Assembly (NCBI RefSeq): GCF_014898055.3
Contig: NW_023601433.1
Coordinates: 17,532,141-17,596,140, forward strand
Length of the DNA: 64,000 nucleotides
Direction of reading: 5' to 3'
DNA from: Talpa occidentalis
Lineage: Eukaryota; Chordata; Mammalia; Eulipotyphla; Talpidae
The notes beneath the pieces are model-generated. The model ran no database searches. It had not been told where the DNA came from and worked only from the letters and a program-made list of their open reading frames with translations. The first letter of the stretch is position 1. Each line of letters starts with the position of its first letter. Shown here piece by piece: positions 22,942-33,484 of the stretch. Position numbers and translations under genes: made by a program.

Positions 22942-23061
22942 AAGAACTGGGGTACAGGCCAGAGATGCGGGGTGGGGACAGTGAGAGGATTCACCCGAGA
23001 CAGAGTGGGGAGTAGAACAGGCAGACACTGCGCTCAACTGCCTGTGCGACCAGCGAGGGCC
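22942..23061 (-). repeat. SINE, subfamily A, inverted right arm, internally deleted
   Basis: Starts 'aagaactggggtacaggcc', the exact reverse of the left arm's 3' end, and continues to 'gaacaggcagac'. It then jumps to a remnant of the head ('gctcaactgcctgtgcgacc'), so the central body is deleted. With the left arm it makes an ~85-bp foldback around a 13-bp loop (22929-22941). Confidence 0.85.
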
Positions 23062-23275
23062 AATAAATATTAAAAAAAAAAAAATTACAGAACATGACTC
23101 AAGAGGAGTTCAAAGTAACAGAATAACACTTAAGGAACTCAAAAAAAAAAAAAAAACATAGAGATAATGGAAGAGCATCTAAAGATAGAGAAAATATGAG
23201 ACAGCTGTAATAAGAAACACTCTAACCGAATTAAAATATATTTGGGCAAAACACAATGAAAATCGCCATGTCTAC
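23062..23275 (+). repeat. L1 5' UTR/ORF1-proximal fragment
   Basis: 'gaactcaaaaaaaa', 'atggaagagcatctaaagat' and 'accgaattaaaatatatttg' resemble the L1 ORF1 start region and continue the L1 whose 5' end is at 22540. Poly-A runs disturb it. Non-coding. Confidence 0.55.
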
Positions 23276-23580
23276 TCAGCATATCTAGACACCCAACTGG
23301 AAAAGCTCTACAGCTGGGGATGACTCCATAGCTGGGGGCTGGAATCTTCTGGAGACAGCTTCACTCCCATGTCTGTGGTTGATGCTGCTGCCAGTTGAAA
23401 CCTCAACCAGAACACTTGTATGTGGCCTGGCTTCCTCATGAAATAGCCAGTACAGATTCAATAACAAGTGTCCTGTCAAACTGAAAGCTGTATGGCCTCT
23501 CCCAAACCAGCTGTGAAAATCATGCAGCAACCTATTGACTATAAAGCAAGTCGCAAGTCCACTCAGGTTTCAAAAGAGAG
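23276..23580. repeat. Ancient interspersed repeat, family not assigned
   Basis: The order 'gctgggggctggaatcttct', 'ttgatgctgctgccagttg', 'gaacacttgtatgtggcc' and 'ggcttcctcatgaaatagcc' recalls a common old mammalian MER-type repeat. I cannot name the family safely. Confidence 0.45.
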
Positions 23581-23666
23581 AACCTCAACCCCCCACTTCC
23601 CAATGGGGTAGTGTCAACAAATCTGCAGTTGTTTTTGATCTCTCACACTTAATAGCCTCATCTTTT

Positions 23667-23997
23667 TTTTAATTGGACATTTTATTTTATTTTTTTAATT
23701 TTTAATTTTTTTAAACAATATTTGCTTCCCCCACCCCTTCAGGTTGAGTCCCCATAAAATTTCCTTCCCCAAGGCACCCATGCACCATCACCACAGTCCT
23801 CTGTGTTCCTCCAACCCTCCCTCTGATCCCTCTCCCTCCTCCTCCCCTGCAGGATGTCTCTGGTTTATAATTGTCTGTTTTTGCTTTGTTGTGTTTTGTA
23901 CTGTTACTATTATTTTTTACACTGATGTCTTATTTGGTTCCCCTATATTCCTGTTATAAGTGAAACCATCCGACATTTTTCTTTTTCCTTCTGTTAT
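23667..23997 (-). mobile_element. 5'-truncated L1 3' end, antisense, clean insertion
   Basis: 331 bp. The T-rich left end is the poly-A tail and the L1 3' UTR follows in reverse. The right end breaks off in 'gaaaccatccgacatttttc'. Perfect 14-bp target duplications 'tagcctcatctttt' at 23653-23666 and 23998-24011. It is a classic 5'-truncated target-primed insertion and one of the younger L1s here. Confidence 0.88.
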
Positions 23998-25194
23998 TAG
24001 CCTCATCTTTTAAAAGTAATATTCTTAGTGCTTTCAAATTCATCTCTTCATAAGTCCTCTACACACACACACCCACACACACACACCATAATACTCTTAA
24101 GAGACTGAATTTATGTCTATTTTTTTCTCTGAAATATAACTAACGATTTCTCCTTCATACAAAATAATAAAAAAAAAAAACACCATGGCTTAAAAAAATG
24201 AACATGTAAGGAAAGACCAAACCAAGAAACAACCCCCAAAGGAGACCTGCTTTTACACCCAAGTCTAAACACACATGTGCACACACAAGCCTTCCTTTAC
24301 TGCTGTTTCCAGCAGCTATGGGGGGAATCCTGGAAATTTCAGATGAACTATGAATTTGCATCATATACAGGAGGCTGAGAGAGTATTGCCAGGATTGTGT
24401 TCTGATTTCACAGTGGGATGAGAGAGAGAGATGCCTTTGTAAAGGGACAGGCAGTAACCACGCATGGATGTTGAAAAGCTGGTGTGGGGTGCTTGGGGCA
24501 GAGGAGATGATGGGACCAGTCCTCACCAAGAAGAGACTGGACATGGTGGCAAAGAGGAAAACCCATCGCAAGTCACTCTAAACAGCCCCACCCAATAGAA
24601 AGAATCTGGTGAACGCAGGATTGCAAGAGATGAGGGTTCGTGTGTGCCATTCCAGAGCTGTGACCAGGGGTGTCCTCTCAGCTGCGTGGAGGAAGAAGCT
24701 GCAGCAGGGTTTAGCCGTGGCCGAGGGGCCAGCAAGGACCAGCGCTGCACTCCAAATTCAGTCTGCTCACCACTGGGCCTCTTGCTGTCCCTGACAGAGG
24801 GCTCTTCAGTAGAAATATGCCAACTGAATCATCCATTTCTGAATCTCGATAACACAGTGGCCTCAGATATGCGGTGGGTGTTCAATGCTTTGAAATAATG
24901 AATGAACAAATGCTGTTCAGTTCCAATAGGGATATTAACCCTGTGATTCAGGGGAAGCAGGATGGGAATACTAATCCCAGTGCAATCTTGTCGAGAATCT
25001 TTGCAAAGTCCATGTAAGTGAATCTGAATCTCCATCCACGAATGAAAACTTGTGTGGACTGTGTTTAGCTGATGGTAAAACTGTTCATTCTCTAAGGCCC
25101 GTATTGATTAGAATTTCTTCATTTTTATGGTCTCAGAGACTTTCATCAAATTGTAATTGAGGTTCAGAAAGACATTATAGGAACTTCTTCCCAA

Positions 25195-25292
25195 CTCCAT
25201 TCATTTATTTGCAGAACAAATGCTTATTAAATGTCTTCTATGTGCCAGATACATAGGACATAGCTGGGAATATAATGGGGAGAAATAAAGGC
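25195..25292 (+). repeat. L2 LINE 3' fragment
   Basis: 'attcatttatttgcagaaca', 'cttctatgtgccagatac' and 'gctgggaatataatggggag' keep the order of the L2 3' region. Confidence 0.6.
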
Positions 25293-26849
25293 AAAGAAGT
25301 AATAGAAGGACCTATTTCCAATCAATATTTACCTGTCCCATCTCTGGCATTGAGACTAAATAGGCTGAATTATACAATGTGCAGTAATTGAAAAATAAAA
25401 CATAAAATTGTTCCTTTAACCTACAAATTGGGTTATCCTCTAAGCTAAACAAGACATTTTCTTCATATTATTTCAGAGGTCCTGTAGCAACTACTATTCT
25501 GTGCCATTAGGTAATCTGAAATCTCAGGAAACATATAAACAAACATGTAAACAAAATCCCCAAGTAGGTATTCATGTTCAATTCATTGTACAGGTGATCC
25601 TGTGCTGTTAATGCCAAAGATTTAATTTCACTTCAATGATTAAAGCAGAAAACCCAACCAAGAATTGGCATGGCTTGGAAAATATAATAAACAATCTCCA
25701 GTTATGCATAGTATATTTTCCCCAATTCTATAATGATACAATTGACTGAAGGCTTTTGAAGAATTAAATTTATAGTGAGAGTTACAGTAAATGGGAATTT
25801 TTCTGTTTTAAAAGATTTCCCAACACCTTTAGGACAAGTAAAACATCAATAGAATATCTGCTTTTTGAATACTTCATTAATAGTATTAAAGTCATCATTA
25901 TAATTATAGGTATGATACTGTTAATAACCATGACTATGTGGATAGCAATACGCATAATACTAAGTCACTATTTCCATTGTTATTTAGCTCAGGAAACTAG
26001 GAGTCACATCTTAAATCATGTGTATATAAATATTTTTTTCTTCATATATATTTTAACTTGCATGAATATATAGATAAAAGTGTTTCAGTGTATCCACAGA
26101 CTTTTATCATGTTTATGTATAGACATGTATAGACATGTAAACACATGTATAGACATAAATATTAACATATGTTTGTAAAGAGAGAGATTTTACCTAAGAT
26201 CACTTTAAGAACATGACTGTATATATTTCAATATTTACTGAAGGATCCATCAATCCATATTATATTTAGGGTTGGAAAAATTTCTAAAGATTATCTAATG
26301 AATGTTCTCAATTTGCAGACTCACAGAAATTAAACAACTTCTACCCAGTTCTGCGTATCCTCTGCTCTTCCCACCAAGCCACAAAGTCTCCTTGCAACAG
26401 GGTATTTTCATTAAATGCTGATAAAAGGTGAGATAACGTTTACATTTATTTTTGTCACAGTATACGGTGAATGGTGTTCTTGCAGCACTGAGTGACTTTG
26501 GTTTCACCTTATGTCATTTCAAATTTCCCCAAATAGAAAAAGTCAATGTCAAGGTTAAAACTATCATATATCAAACTTCCTTTCAACGTTGAAGGAATGC
26601 AAATATTTCTGTTTTGAGAATTCCCAGTGTTTATGAAGGGTTATTCAGGCATGGAGCAGATGGGGCTTGCAATTCACAGCTTTCCCCGAGCTTCACAAAC
26701 CCATGCCATCCCATCAGGTCAAGAGCCTTCTTGATTCCTTATCAATATAGAAAGCAGGAGAATGAAATGGAAGCCATAGTCACTTAGTTTCCTTTAGAGA
26801 AGTGTCAGCTCCACTCAATAAGCAACGGTGTTCCCTGCAAGAGAAGACC

Positions 26850-27080
26850 CTGCTTTGTTTCATGCGCTCCATCACATAAAAGCATTCGATGGACTTGACA
26901 GCTGCTGCTGCTAATTACGGGACAAACGTCCCAGCACGGGGTTGGTTGCATCAATAGGTTGGGGACAATCTAGCAATTGTTTGGGGGCAGCTTTGGCTCT
27001 TAGGGTTGAACATTTTATGTCAATTCTCCCCACTGGTTGTCTTGACCTGGAACTGCTCTAGTGGAATAAAGGGACAAAGT
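26850..27080. promoter_or_regulatory. Candidate conserved non-coding element
   Basis: Unique stretch with an E-box next to a homeodomain core ('gacagctgctgctgctaatt'), a SOX-like 'gcaattgtttggg' and retained CpGs ('aattacgggacaaacgtccc', 'agcacgggg'). This motif density is only suggestive of an enhancer. Confidence 0.22.
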
Positions 27081-27449
27081 AATGAGGACCTCGGAGGCCT
27101 GCTTGCAACATTCTGGTTGTAGCTGTGTTTCAGCTGTTGAAGAGCAGACGAGTTGTGGGGTGGGGGTGGGGGGTGATATCACACACCAGCCCTGCTCTCA
27201 GAAAATATAAATGTTCCCATTTGGATTTAGCATTTATGTAGAAGATGTTTACTCCTGGTAGAAATATAATCTATTTTCAACCCAATATATGTGCTTGGGG
27301 GTTTGTCATCTTCAAAATAGTAACTAAAAGTTCAAAAAAAACAATTTCTTTCATTCTTGGAATTCTTTATTTTTGAAGGTGGGGGGAGATAAAAACAAGG
27401 GGAAAAACAATATATGTTCTGGTGGGTACGGAGTTGGGATGTTTGAAAG

Positions 27450-27605
27450 AAACTATATAAAGTTCTGAGAACACGGCAGCAGAGAGTACCAGCGGTCCAC
27501 CAGCGCCCACTCCCCACTGCTTCCTGAGCGCGAGTCCAGACTACATTCCCAGCCGCCTTTGTGAGGAGGCACTTCTCTCCCAGCCCGCGATGGTGGGCAG
27601 TGGTA
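27450..27605 (+). promoter_or_regulatory. Promoter-like stretch: TATA box and splice donor
   Basis: 'actatataaagttc' at about 27453 is a good TATA box. About 130 bp downstream 'ccgcgatggtgggcagtgg|taagtc' combines an ATG (27590) with a strong GTAAGT-type donor at about 27602. The right part (from ~27530) overlaps an old interspersed repeat, so this could be a decayed LTR/MER promoter rather than a host gene start. There is no downstream exon I can recognise. Confidence 0.2.
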
Positions 27606-27885
27606 AGTCACACTTCCCAGCCCAGGCCTTCCGAGGCAGAGGAGAGCTTCCCCTTCTCTCACCAGAAAACATGGACATATCTACACCAGCTTCAACTGTG
27701 CAGATGGCAGTTCTTCCAGGGAGCAGGATGGAAATGGCAGAGCCTCGACTGGGAAGAATCTCTGCTCTGAAATAACTGCACGTGGGAGCTGCACATTGAC
27801 TGTTCTGTGAGAGAAACAAACTTCTTTGTCTCTTAAGCCACAGCAGTGTTGGATCCCTTTGAACAGCAATTAGTCTTCGCCCTCA
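27530..27885 (+). repeat. Old MER/LTR-type repeat, family not assigned
   Basis: 'agactacattcccagccgcc' at the start and 'tctttgtctcttaagccaca' at the end mirror the ends of a common mammalian repeat whose 3' part reads like 'aaacttctattgtgttaagc'. The middle is strongly diverged. Confidence 0.45.
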
Positions 27886-28338
27886 CAGGTCCTGAAATAA
27901 TTCTCAGATCCGATGAGAAGGGAATTCCTCAGGTCCCACCTTCTTTGTCAGTTTTTAGCAGATCGTATCATTTCACATACAGTCAAACCTTTGCCACGAT
28001 AGCATAGGGGAGGGAGGTTGGCTGTGGTTCCTCAGTCTCCAAAATCTTTTCTCAGGAAAGCAGCTCACCCTCCCTAGTGTTGCTATCTCTAGAACTCCCA
28101 CTGGGCAAGTTTGCTGCACTCTCCATATGGCTGCAGCCAGGGGTTTGGAGGCCTCACCCAGTACCGGGTGCACCCTACTGCCATAGACAAGCAACGAGTT
28201 TAACCATCATTTCCTAAGATGATTTTTATCTTTGATTTAAAAAAGTGAGCAAGATCAAGGACATTTCTATGTGTAGAATCATGAGTGAACTAATCGAAAG
28301 GATTGATGTTCATATGTAAAACCTAATGTATTGGTTTT
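27886..28338. other. Unique sequence, no gene seen
   Basis: No repeat or exon recognised. The antisense open frame at 27973-28194 has no supporting feature. Confidence 0.35.
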
Positions 28339-28339
28339 G

Positions 28340-28490
28340 ATTGAGCTTGCGGCAGTGATGGTAATACTTTACATCTGCACCGTGCACTGTGGCACTTGAA
28401 ATGTTGTTGGTGCAAATGGGGAGCTGGATTTTTTAATAATATTTAATTTTACAAGATTTACGTTTGACTAGCCACATGTGGCTACTGCAA
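28340..28490. mobile_element. hAT-type DNA transposon remnant (a)
   Basis: 'ggcacttgaaatgttgttgg', a T/A-rich middle and 'gactagccacatgtggctac' match a common non-autonomous mammalian hAT (MER-type) element with a CCACATGTGG palindrome. Not mobile. Confidence 0.55.
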
Positions 28491-28725
28491 TAGAATCACA
28501 ACTTGGACCAAAAGTTTGGCATCGTTTTTCTGCAAAGAGCCAAATAACAAATATTTCGGATTTTCTGAGGCATGTGGCCCCTCTCACAACTACTGAGCTG
28601 GCTAAATGCAGCGTAACAACCACCAACGACAAGATATAGATAAATGGGCCTGGCTGTGTTCCAATACAAGTGCGTTTACGAAAACAAGGGGCTGCTTTAG
28701 GCTCACTGAGAAATTTGTACATTCT
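28491..28725. mobile_element. hAT/Charlie-like DNA transposon remnant (b)
   Basis: 'ctgcaaagagccaaataaca', 'aatatttcggattttctgag', 'tcacaactactgagctggc' and 'ggcctggctgtgttccaata' reproduce, in order, blocks of a well-known mammalian non-autonomous DNA transposon. Substitutions are spread throughout. Confidence 0.6.
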
Positions 28726-29737
28726 TTTCACGTTTCTAAGGTTGACAAATTCACTCCAAAGTATCAATGACAATATATTTCAATATCTGAATTTCCTGCA
28801 GGGAAAAAGGCACTTAGCCTAGACGAGTTCATCTCAAATTTCAGTATTTCAAGCCCTGTGGAACCTATCAGGAAAATATTTGGGAGCAGAATGGCTCCCA
28901 AATGTTTCTTCCGTATGCCCCCGACAATCCCAGTTCCAGAGCTAAACAGCCCCTTGCTTTGCCTTCTAGCCACAGCTTTGCTCTCAGTCCTAGGCCTCAT
29001 CATGCCATGTGTGAGGGATGCATTCCCAACGGACTCTGATCCAAACACAACCCAGAAGTGGATGGAAAATGCCGGGGCCAGTTTGTCTTATAGAACCAGG
29101 ACTGTCCTTTCAAGGCTCATTTCTTTGTACCCTTTAATTGGTATTAAGATAAGAAGATTTAGAAGGTAAATAAATCACAACCTTTTACCACATGATAAAG
29201 GCAAATCAATACACCCAATTTCCCTGAGCCTCAGAGAAGCCATGTTTCATTTAAGTTTTTTACCTCAAAAACCATAACTGGTGAATACAGGACACACTCT
29301 CTCCTGCAAATGAGGGCACAGGAGGAAAAAGTAATTGAAAAAAAGAGGGTTTTGGGGCCAAAGATCCACAGCAAATGGACTCAATAATGGAGACTCCGGA
29401 GCAGGCCCAAAAGGAGATGTTTTGCACAACCAGACTTGGTTTAATATTAATTAAAGAAACATTTCATTGTAGCCCACATTTGTGCCCTGAAACAATAGCA
29501 TGTGCTTTAGGGAAAGGCCTTCTTCCCCTAACCATGAGTAGTGGCCACCACTAGAGAATAAATGTTAATCATTAGAATAGCAAGCTAAGGGGGCACAATA
29601 CCCTTAAAATCACAGTGTGAGTGGTTTCTTTCTGTAGTCATTCTGGAGGAAAATGGATCTTCCAATGCAGCTGTAATATTGCCAACTTCAAACAGAAAAT
29701 GCTCACGTGTCTATGCCAACCGGTACAGATTTAAAAA
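28726..29737. other. Unique sequence, no gene seen
   Basis: An open frame at 28858-29169 (plus, ATG) has a hydrophobic middle but no recognisable family or splice context. Otherwise nothing. Confidence 0.35.
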
Positions 29738-29749
29738 TAAAGTTATTGG

Positions 29750-29859
29750 GACCTCCCTTGGTGGCGCAGCGATTGAGCACTGGGCTGCGAGGCTGCCCGC
29801 AGCCTCTGTAGCGCCGGTTCGTTCCCTGGCTGCTGGCGAGGGTCCCACAAAAAAAAAAA
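29750..29859 (+). repeat. Head-only SINE with perfect target duplications
   Basis: Contains only the tRNA-like head of subfamily B from 'gggacctcccttggtggcgc' to 'gcgagggtcccac', then a poly-A of about 14. 11-bp target duplications 'aaagttattgg' at 29739-29749 and 29860-29870 show this short form retroposed as such. It ends at the same base as the copy at 3327. Confidence 0.9.
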
Positions 29860-29870
29860 AAAGTTATTGG

Positions 29871-31120
29871 AAGGGACTCTATATGCTTTTCCCTTTTCTC
29901 TAGGCTGTTGCCTGGCCTCCTCAACTTAGGATGATGAGTTATCAGCAGAGCTTGCCTAGCGGTGATGCTTCTAGAAATCCCTGCTGAGGCAGGGTTCTGA
30001 GGATCCCAGAGCAAAGTTTAAATGAGAAGCTGCAGTAGTTAGTGTCATCTTCTCAAATAATTTCCCACCTCCTTGTCACCCTTTCTCAATACTTACTGTT
30101 GTCCAATACTTCCCACTAGTAAGAACAAAGACAGCTGCTGGCCCCAAGCCCCTAGCCCCTGTCCCACCACCTCAGTGTGCAAGGGCAGTCGTACATCGAC
30201 ACACGGCTTAATTAGTGGCCTTGTCCTTGGAGCGGCCCAGTTCACAGGGCTGAGCTGGCCGGGTTGCACTGGAAGTAAATGATGTACCTCTCCGAGCTGA
30301 GTCAACAAGTTCAGGTACAATGGAGGAGGTGGGGTCAAAAAGAGTTCCAAGACACAACAGCCTGCTAACATCTTAGCAAAGAAGAGGAAGCACATAAGAA
30401 GGGAGGGAAGTGGGGAAGGACTTGATGCCTGAAGGAGATTTGATTGTCTTCTGGCCCTCCCTCCCCACCTGGGGGCTCCACCTTACACAATCTGCCTGAG
30501 GTGTCGTCTCCAACCGTAGTCACCAATGTAGGTTCCCTGTCCGAGGGATTAATTTGTCAGGAAATTGTTCACCAAAATTTTGAATGCATGGTTACAGTCA
30601 TGTTGCCTCCCCTGCAGGCGAGGAGGGCACTATGAGGAACTCTCCTTTTAGTGTGTCAGGCCCAGTCTGTAAGGACAGCCACAGAATTTGTCCTTGAATC
30701 CCTCTCCCCACTCCCTCTTCCTCCTTCCACCCTTTCACCCCCATCCTAGTCAGGGGAAACACATTCCCCACTTCATGACCCCTTTGGGCTCTTGGAACCC
30801 CGTTGGGGCTGTGTTGGGCAGAAGGACACAAAGTTGCTGATTCCAAAGTGTGTAAGAAGGAAGGAAGTCTCATAAGCCAGAGCTGGCTGGTCTTGCTCTA
30901 CACGCAATACCCACTGATTACTAAAACCCTTTGCTTTTGTTTAGCATTTGCAGTGTGTTATAATCACCACAAATCTATTCCCCTCACTCCAAAAGCCCAA
31001 CCGCTTGCCCCAGGATCCCAGCTTCCCCAAAGCCCTAGGCCCAAAGACTGGATCTCTAGGATTTCTTTCTACGGTGACTGCTCACCAAGTTCTAGCTCAG
31101 AAACCCAGGTTGCCATAAGT
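29871..31120. other. Mostly unique, GC-balanced sequence
   Basis: No repeats recognised over 1.2 kb. 30120-30310 keeps several CpGs and a homeodomain-like 'cggcttaattagtggcc'. Overlapping open frames on both strands at 30073-30395 argue against coding. Confidence 0.35.
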
Positions 31121-31188
31121 GAAATGGAAGAGTACTGAACTTGAATGAGATGATCTAAGTTTTAGTCCCTCATTAAGAGACTTATTTA
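31121..31188 (+). repeat. MIR-like fragment, left of SINE
   Basis: 'gtactgaacttgaatgagat...ttttagtccctc' followed, after the SINE, by 'actcatttaaccactcagtt' fits a MIR split by the SINE insertion. Confidence 0.45.
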
Positions 31189-31420
31189 GGGCCTCCCCGG
31201 TGGCACAGCAGTTGAGCAGTGCCGGTTCGATTCCCAGCCGGCCAGCCAGGGAGAAACCCACATGGCAGGGCAGACCTCTCCTGCCTCGCCCGCTGCTCCC
31301 CTCAGCAGTGTCTTCAGTCCGTCTGCCTGTTCTGCTCCCCACTCTGTCTCTGGTGAATTCTCTCACCCTCCCACGCTTCTCACCCCAGTTCTTGTATAAA
31401 TGAATGAATGAATGAATGAA

Positions 31421-31452
<32 letters not shown>

Positions 31453-31499
31453 CTTTAAAAAATAAATCTTTAAAATAAATCTTTAAAAAAAAGAGAGAG
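31189..31499 (+). repeat. tRNA-derived SINE, mosaic of A and B, long tail
   Basis: The head is internally deleted between box A and box B ('gttgagcagtgccggttcga'). The body uses subfamily-B 'ggtgaattctctcaccctcc' but ends with subfamily-A-like 'ccccagttcttgtataaat'. The tail is an expanded (AATG)n(AATA)n array followed by three 'aaataaatcttt'-like units. Target duplications 'agagacttattta' (31176-31188) and 'agagactcattta' (31500-31512) differ at one base. Confidence 0.88.
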
Positions 31500-31898
31500 A
31501 GAGACTCATTTAACCACTCAGTTTCTTAGGTCAATTAAATGATAGTTGAAAGACTGCCCCGCTCTTCAGCGCTCTGACTCCCTGAATATTGACCAAATCT
31601 AGGCTGTTAGAATGTATTTGACATTGGCAAGGGGTTTTAGATAAAGAGGGGACTGGAAAGTTCTGCAATTAACTCAGATCTCTAATATAAAGGAATCCAG
31701 CTTCAGCTTTATATTAATGTGTGAAGACGTGCTAAAGGGAACTGCTTGAGTAAGTAGTCCAGCTGGTGTGAAAAACTGTTCATTTCAGGGAGAAAGGTTT
31801 AGTGAAAGTTGAAGATTTGAAAAATGTTCTGGCTTTAAGATATGGAACAAAAACACATGGTCTCCTTGGGTGTGTGATTCGGAAGGAAGTCAAGTGGA

Positions 31899-32038
31899 CA
31901 TCCTATGACCCAAGACATTAAAGGACAAGATTAAAAAAAAAATCAAACAACACTTGTATGGACAACTTTCTAAAGTTCTAATTGAATTTCTCTTATTTTG
32001 GAGAACCAATAAAGGAGAGGTGGTTGGTCAGTGTAAGG
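31899..32038 (+). repeat. Local 140-bp duplication, copy 1
   Basis: Runs from 'catcctatga' to 'gtgtaagg' and matches 32644-32783 over its whole length with scattered substitutions and few small indels ('acaactttctaaag', 'ttgaatttctctt' shared). Could be a local duplication or two copies of an unnamed repeat. Confidence 0.7.
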
Positions 32039-32052
32039 ATACATGGAAATAG

Positions 32053-32106
32053 CTGAAGTCAGAGGCTGTTCCTAGACCACTGAAGTCAGAGGCTGTTCGT
32101 GGACCA
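32053..32106 (+). repeat. 27-bp tandem duplication
   Basis: Two adjacent units beginning 'ctgaagtcagaggctgttc', differing by one or two bases. Confidence 0.88.
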
Positions 32107-32173
32107 CCCACAAATTGAATGGAAAATTTCAGAAACCAGTTCTCCTTGCATGAGATAAATAAAGTACATCTAA

Positions 32174-32428
32174 GGGCCTCCCTGGTGGTGCAGGGGTTAA
32201 GTCTCAATGCTATCAAGCTATCTCCAGATCCTGGGTCAGGGACCTGACGCACATGGCCCAGCAAACCTCTCCAGTCTCGCCCGCTGCTCCCCTCAGCAGT
32301 GTGTTTCAGTCAGTCTGCCTGTTCTGCTCCTCACTCTGTCTCTGGTGAATCCTCTCACCCTGCACCTCTGGCCTGCACCACAGTTCTTCTACGCATAAAT
32401 AAATAAGATAAATCTTTTTTTAAAAATA
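32174..32428 (+). repeat. tRNA-derived SINE, subfamily A, head deletion
   Basis: Head 'gggcctccctggtggtgcag' is intact to 'caagctatctccag'. It then skips the box B region and resumes at 'gggtcagggacctgacgcac'. Flanks 'aaagtacatcta' and 'aaaatatatcta' are a weak target duplication. Loss of box B means no internal pol III promoter. Confidence 0.82.
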
Positions 32429-32643
32429 AAATATATCTATTTGTACAAGAGGGTTTTTCTCCCTAGTTAAGGAAGTTGATACAGGAGAAAGATAAAAGGA
32501 AAGCTAGTATCTTGGAGGAAATTCCTTCACAGGTAATTTTCCACTCCAAGCAGTAGAAACCAGTGAGCATTTAATCAAGAGCAAGACTCACCTTCATGTG
32601 ACAATATGGTATGCCTTGTGTTAGGTCAGACACACATCAACCC

Positions 32644-32783
32644 CATCCTATGAGCCCCAAGATATTAAAGAACAAGATTTAAAAAAAAAATCAAACACTC
32701 GTATAGACAACTTTCTAAAGCTCTTATTGAATTTCTCTTGTGTTGGAGGACAAGCAAAGGGGAGGTGGTCAGTGACTGTAAGG
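32644..32783 (+). repeat. Local 140-bp duplication, copy 2
   Basis: Partner of 31899-32038; 745 bp separate their starts and the same strand is used. Confidence 0.7.
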
Positions 32784-32849
32784 GAATCGTATTACAGAAT
32801 GGCAGCATTTTGTCCACTTGAAAATAAAGGGAGCTGTGCACAGATGCTA

Positions 32850-33270
32850 CGCAAGGATGCTTATCACAATGTTTTTGTTTTATATTTTAAAAATCTAATC
32901 ACTATCTGAGAAAATGAGTAGTCTGTGGTATTTCCGTAACACAGGATACTACGCATCCATTCAAAAAATTAAGCCAAACTTTGCTTTATATTGGGAAAAA
33001 TAATCTCTAAAATATATTATTACATTTTTTTAAAAAATCAAGTTTAGATTAAGAATATTATGTGATATGATTTTTAGTTTTAAATTTTATAATAGGAAGT
33101 CATGCCATCTGTAGATATATTACAAATGTTATATATACATATAGCACAAATATTACAAATTTGGAAAACTACTAAAAGCAGTTGTTTCTGGGAGTGGATT
33201 GGTATAAGATGGTGGGGAACCCAGGGGAATTCCAATTGCATTATAGAAATATTTTCAGCTAGAATAGGAT
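32850..33270 (+). repeat. Old L1 3' fragment
   Basis: 'aggatgcttatcacaatg', 'tactacgcatccattcaaaa' and 'tttctgggagtggattggta' keep the order of an ancient L1M 3' region. AT-rich decay is advanced. Confidence 0.5.
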
Positions 33271-33294
33271 ATGTGTTACATGACAAAATGTGTG

Positions 33295-33475
33295 AGATCA
33301 GGGACTTTGAGACAGCATTTGCTTTTTTAAAATCTCAGCTTCACTGCTTGGTAACTGAGGCCAATTATTTAACCTCTCAGAGTCTCACTTCCCTCATCCA
33401 CACAATGGGAAAATAATAATTCCTAACACACAGGGTTGTTATTATGATTAATTGACCATATATCTCAAGCTTGCA
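33295..33475 (+). repeat. MIR SINE fossil
   Basis: 'ttcactgcttggtaactgag', 'tttaacctctcagagtctca', 'tcatccacacaatgggaaaa' and 'cagggttgttattatgatta' are a clear MIR core to 3' end. Confidence 0.8.
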
Positions 33476-33484
33476 TTTTTTTTT

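Larger units (their letters stand above)
24012..27455. other. Mostly unique sequence
   Basis: Holds a CA microsatellite (24061-24087), an L2 3' fragment (25195-25292, plus) and a small 'agacatgtat' tandem cluster (26118-26157). A G-run cluster with four-run G4 potential lies at 27156-27173. No exon recognised. The minus-strand open frame at 24155-24571 opens with TTG and has no support. Confidence 0.45.

Noticed and set aside
24155..24571. 138-codon minus-strand frame with hydrophobic segments
   Set aside because: The first codon is TTG, the hydrophobic end comes from poly-A/T DNA, and no family is recognisable.
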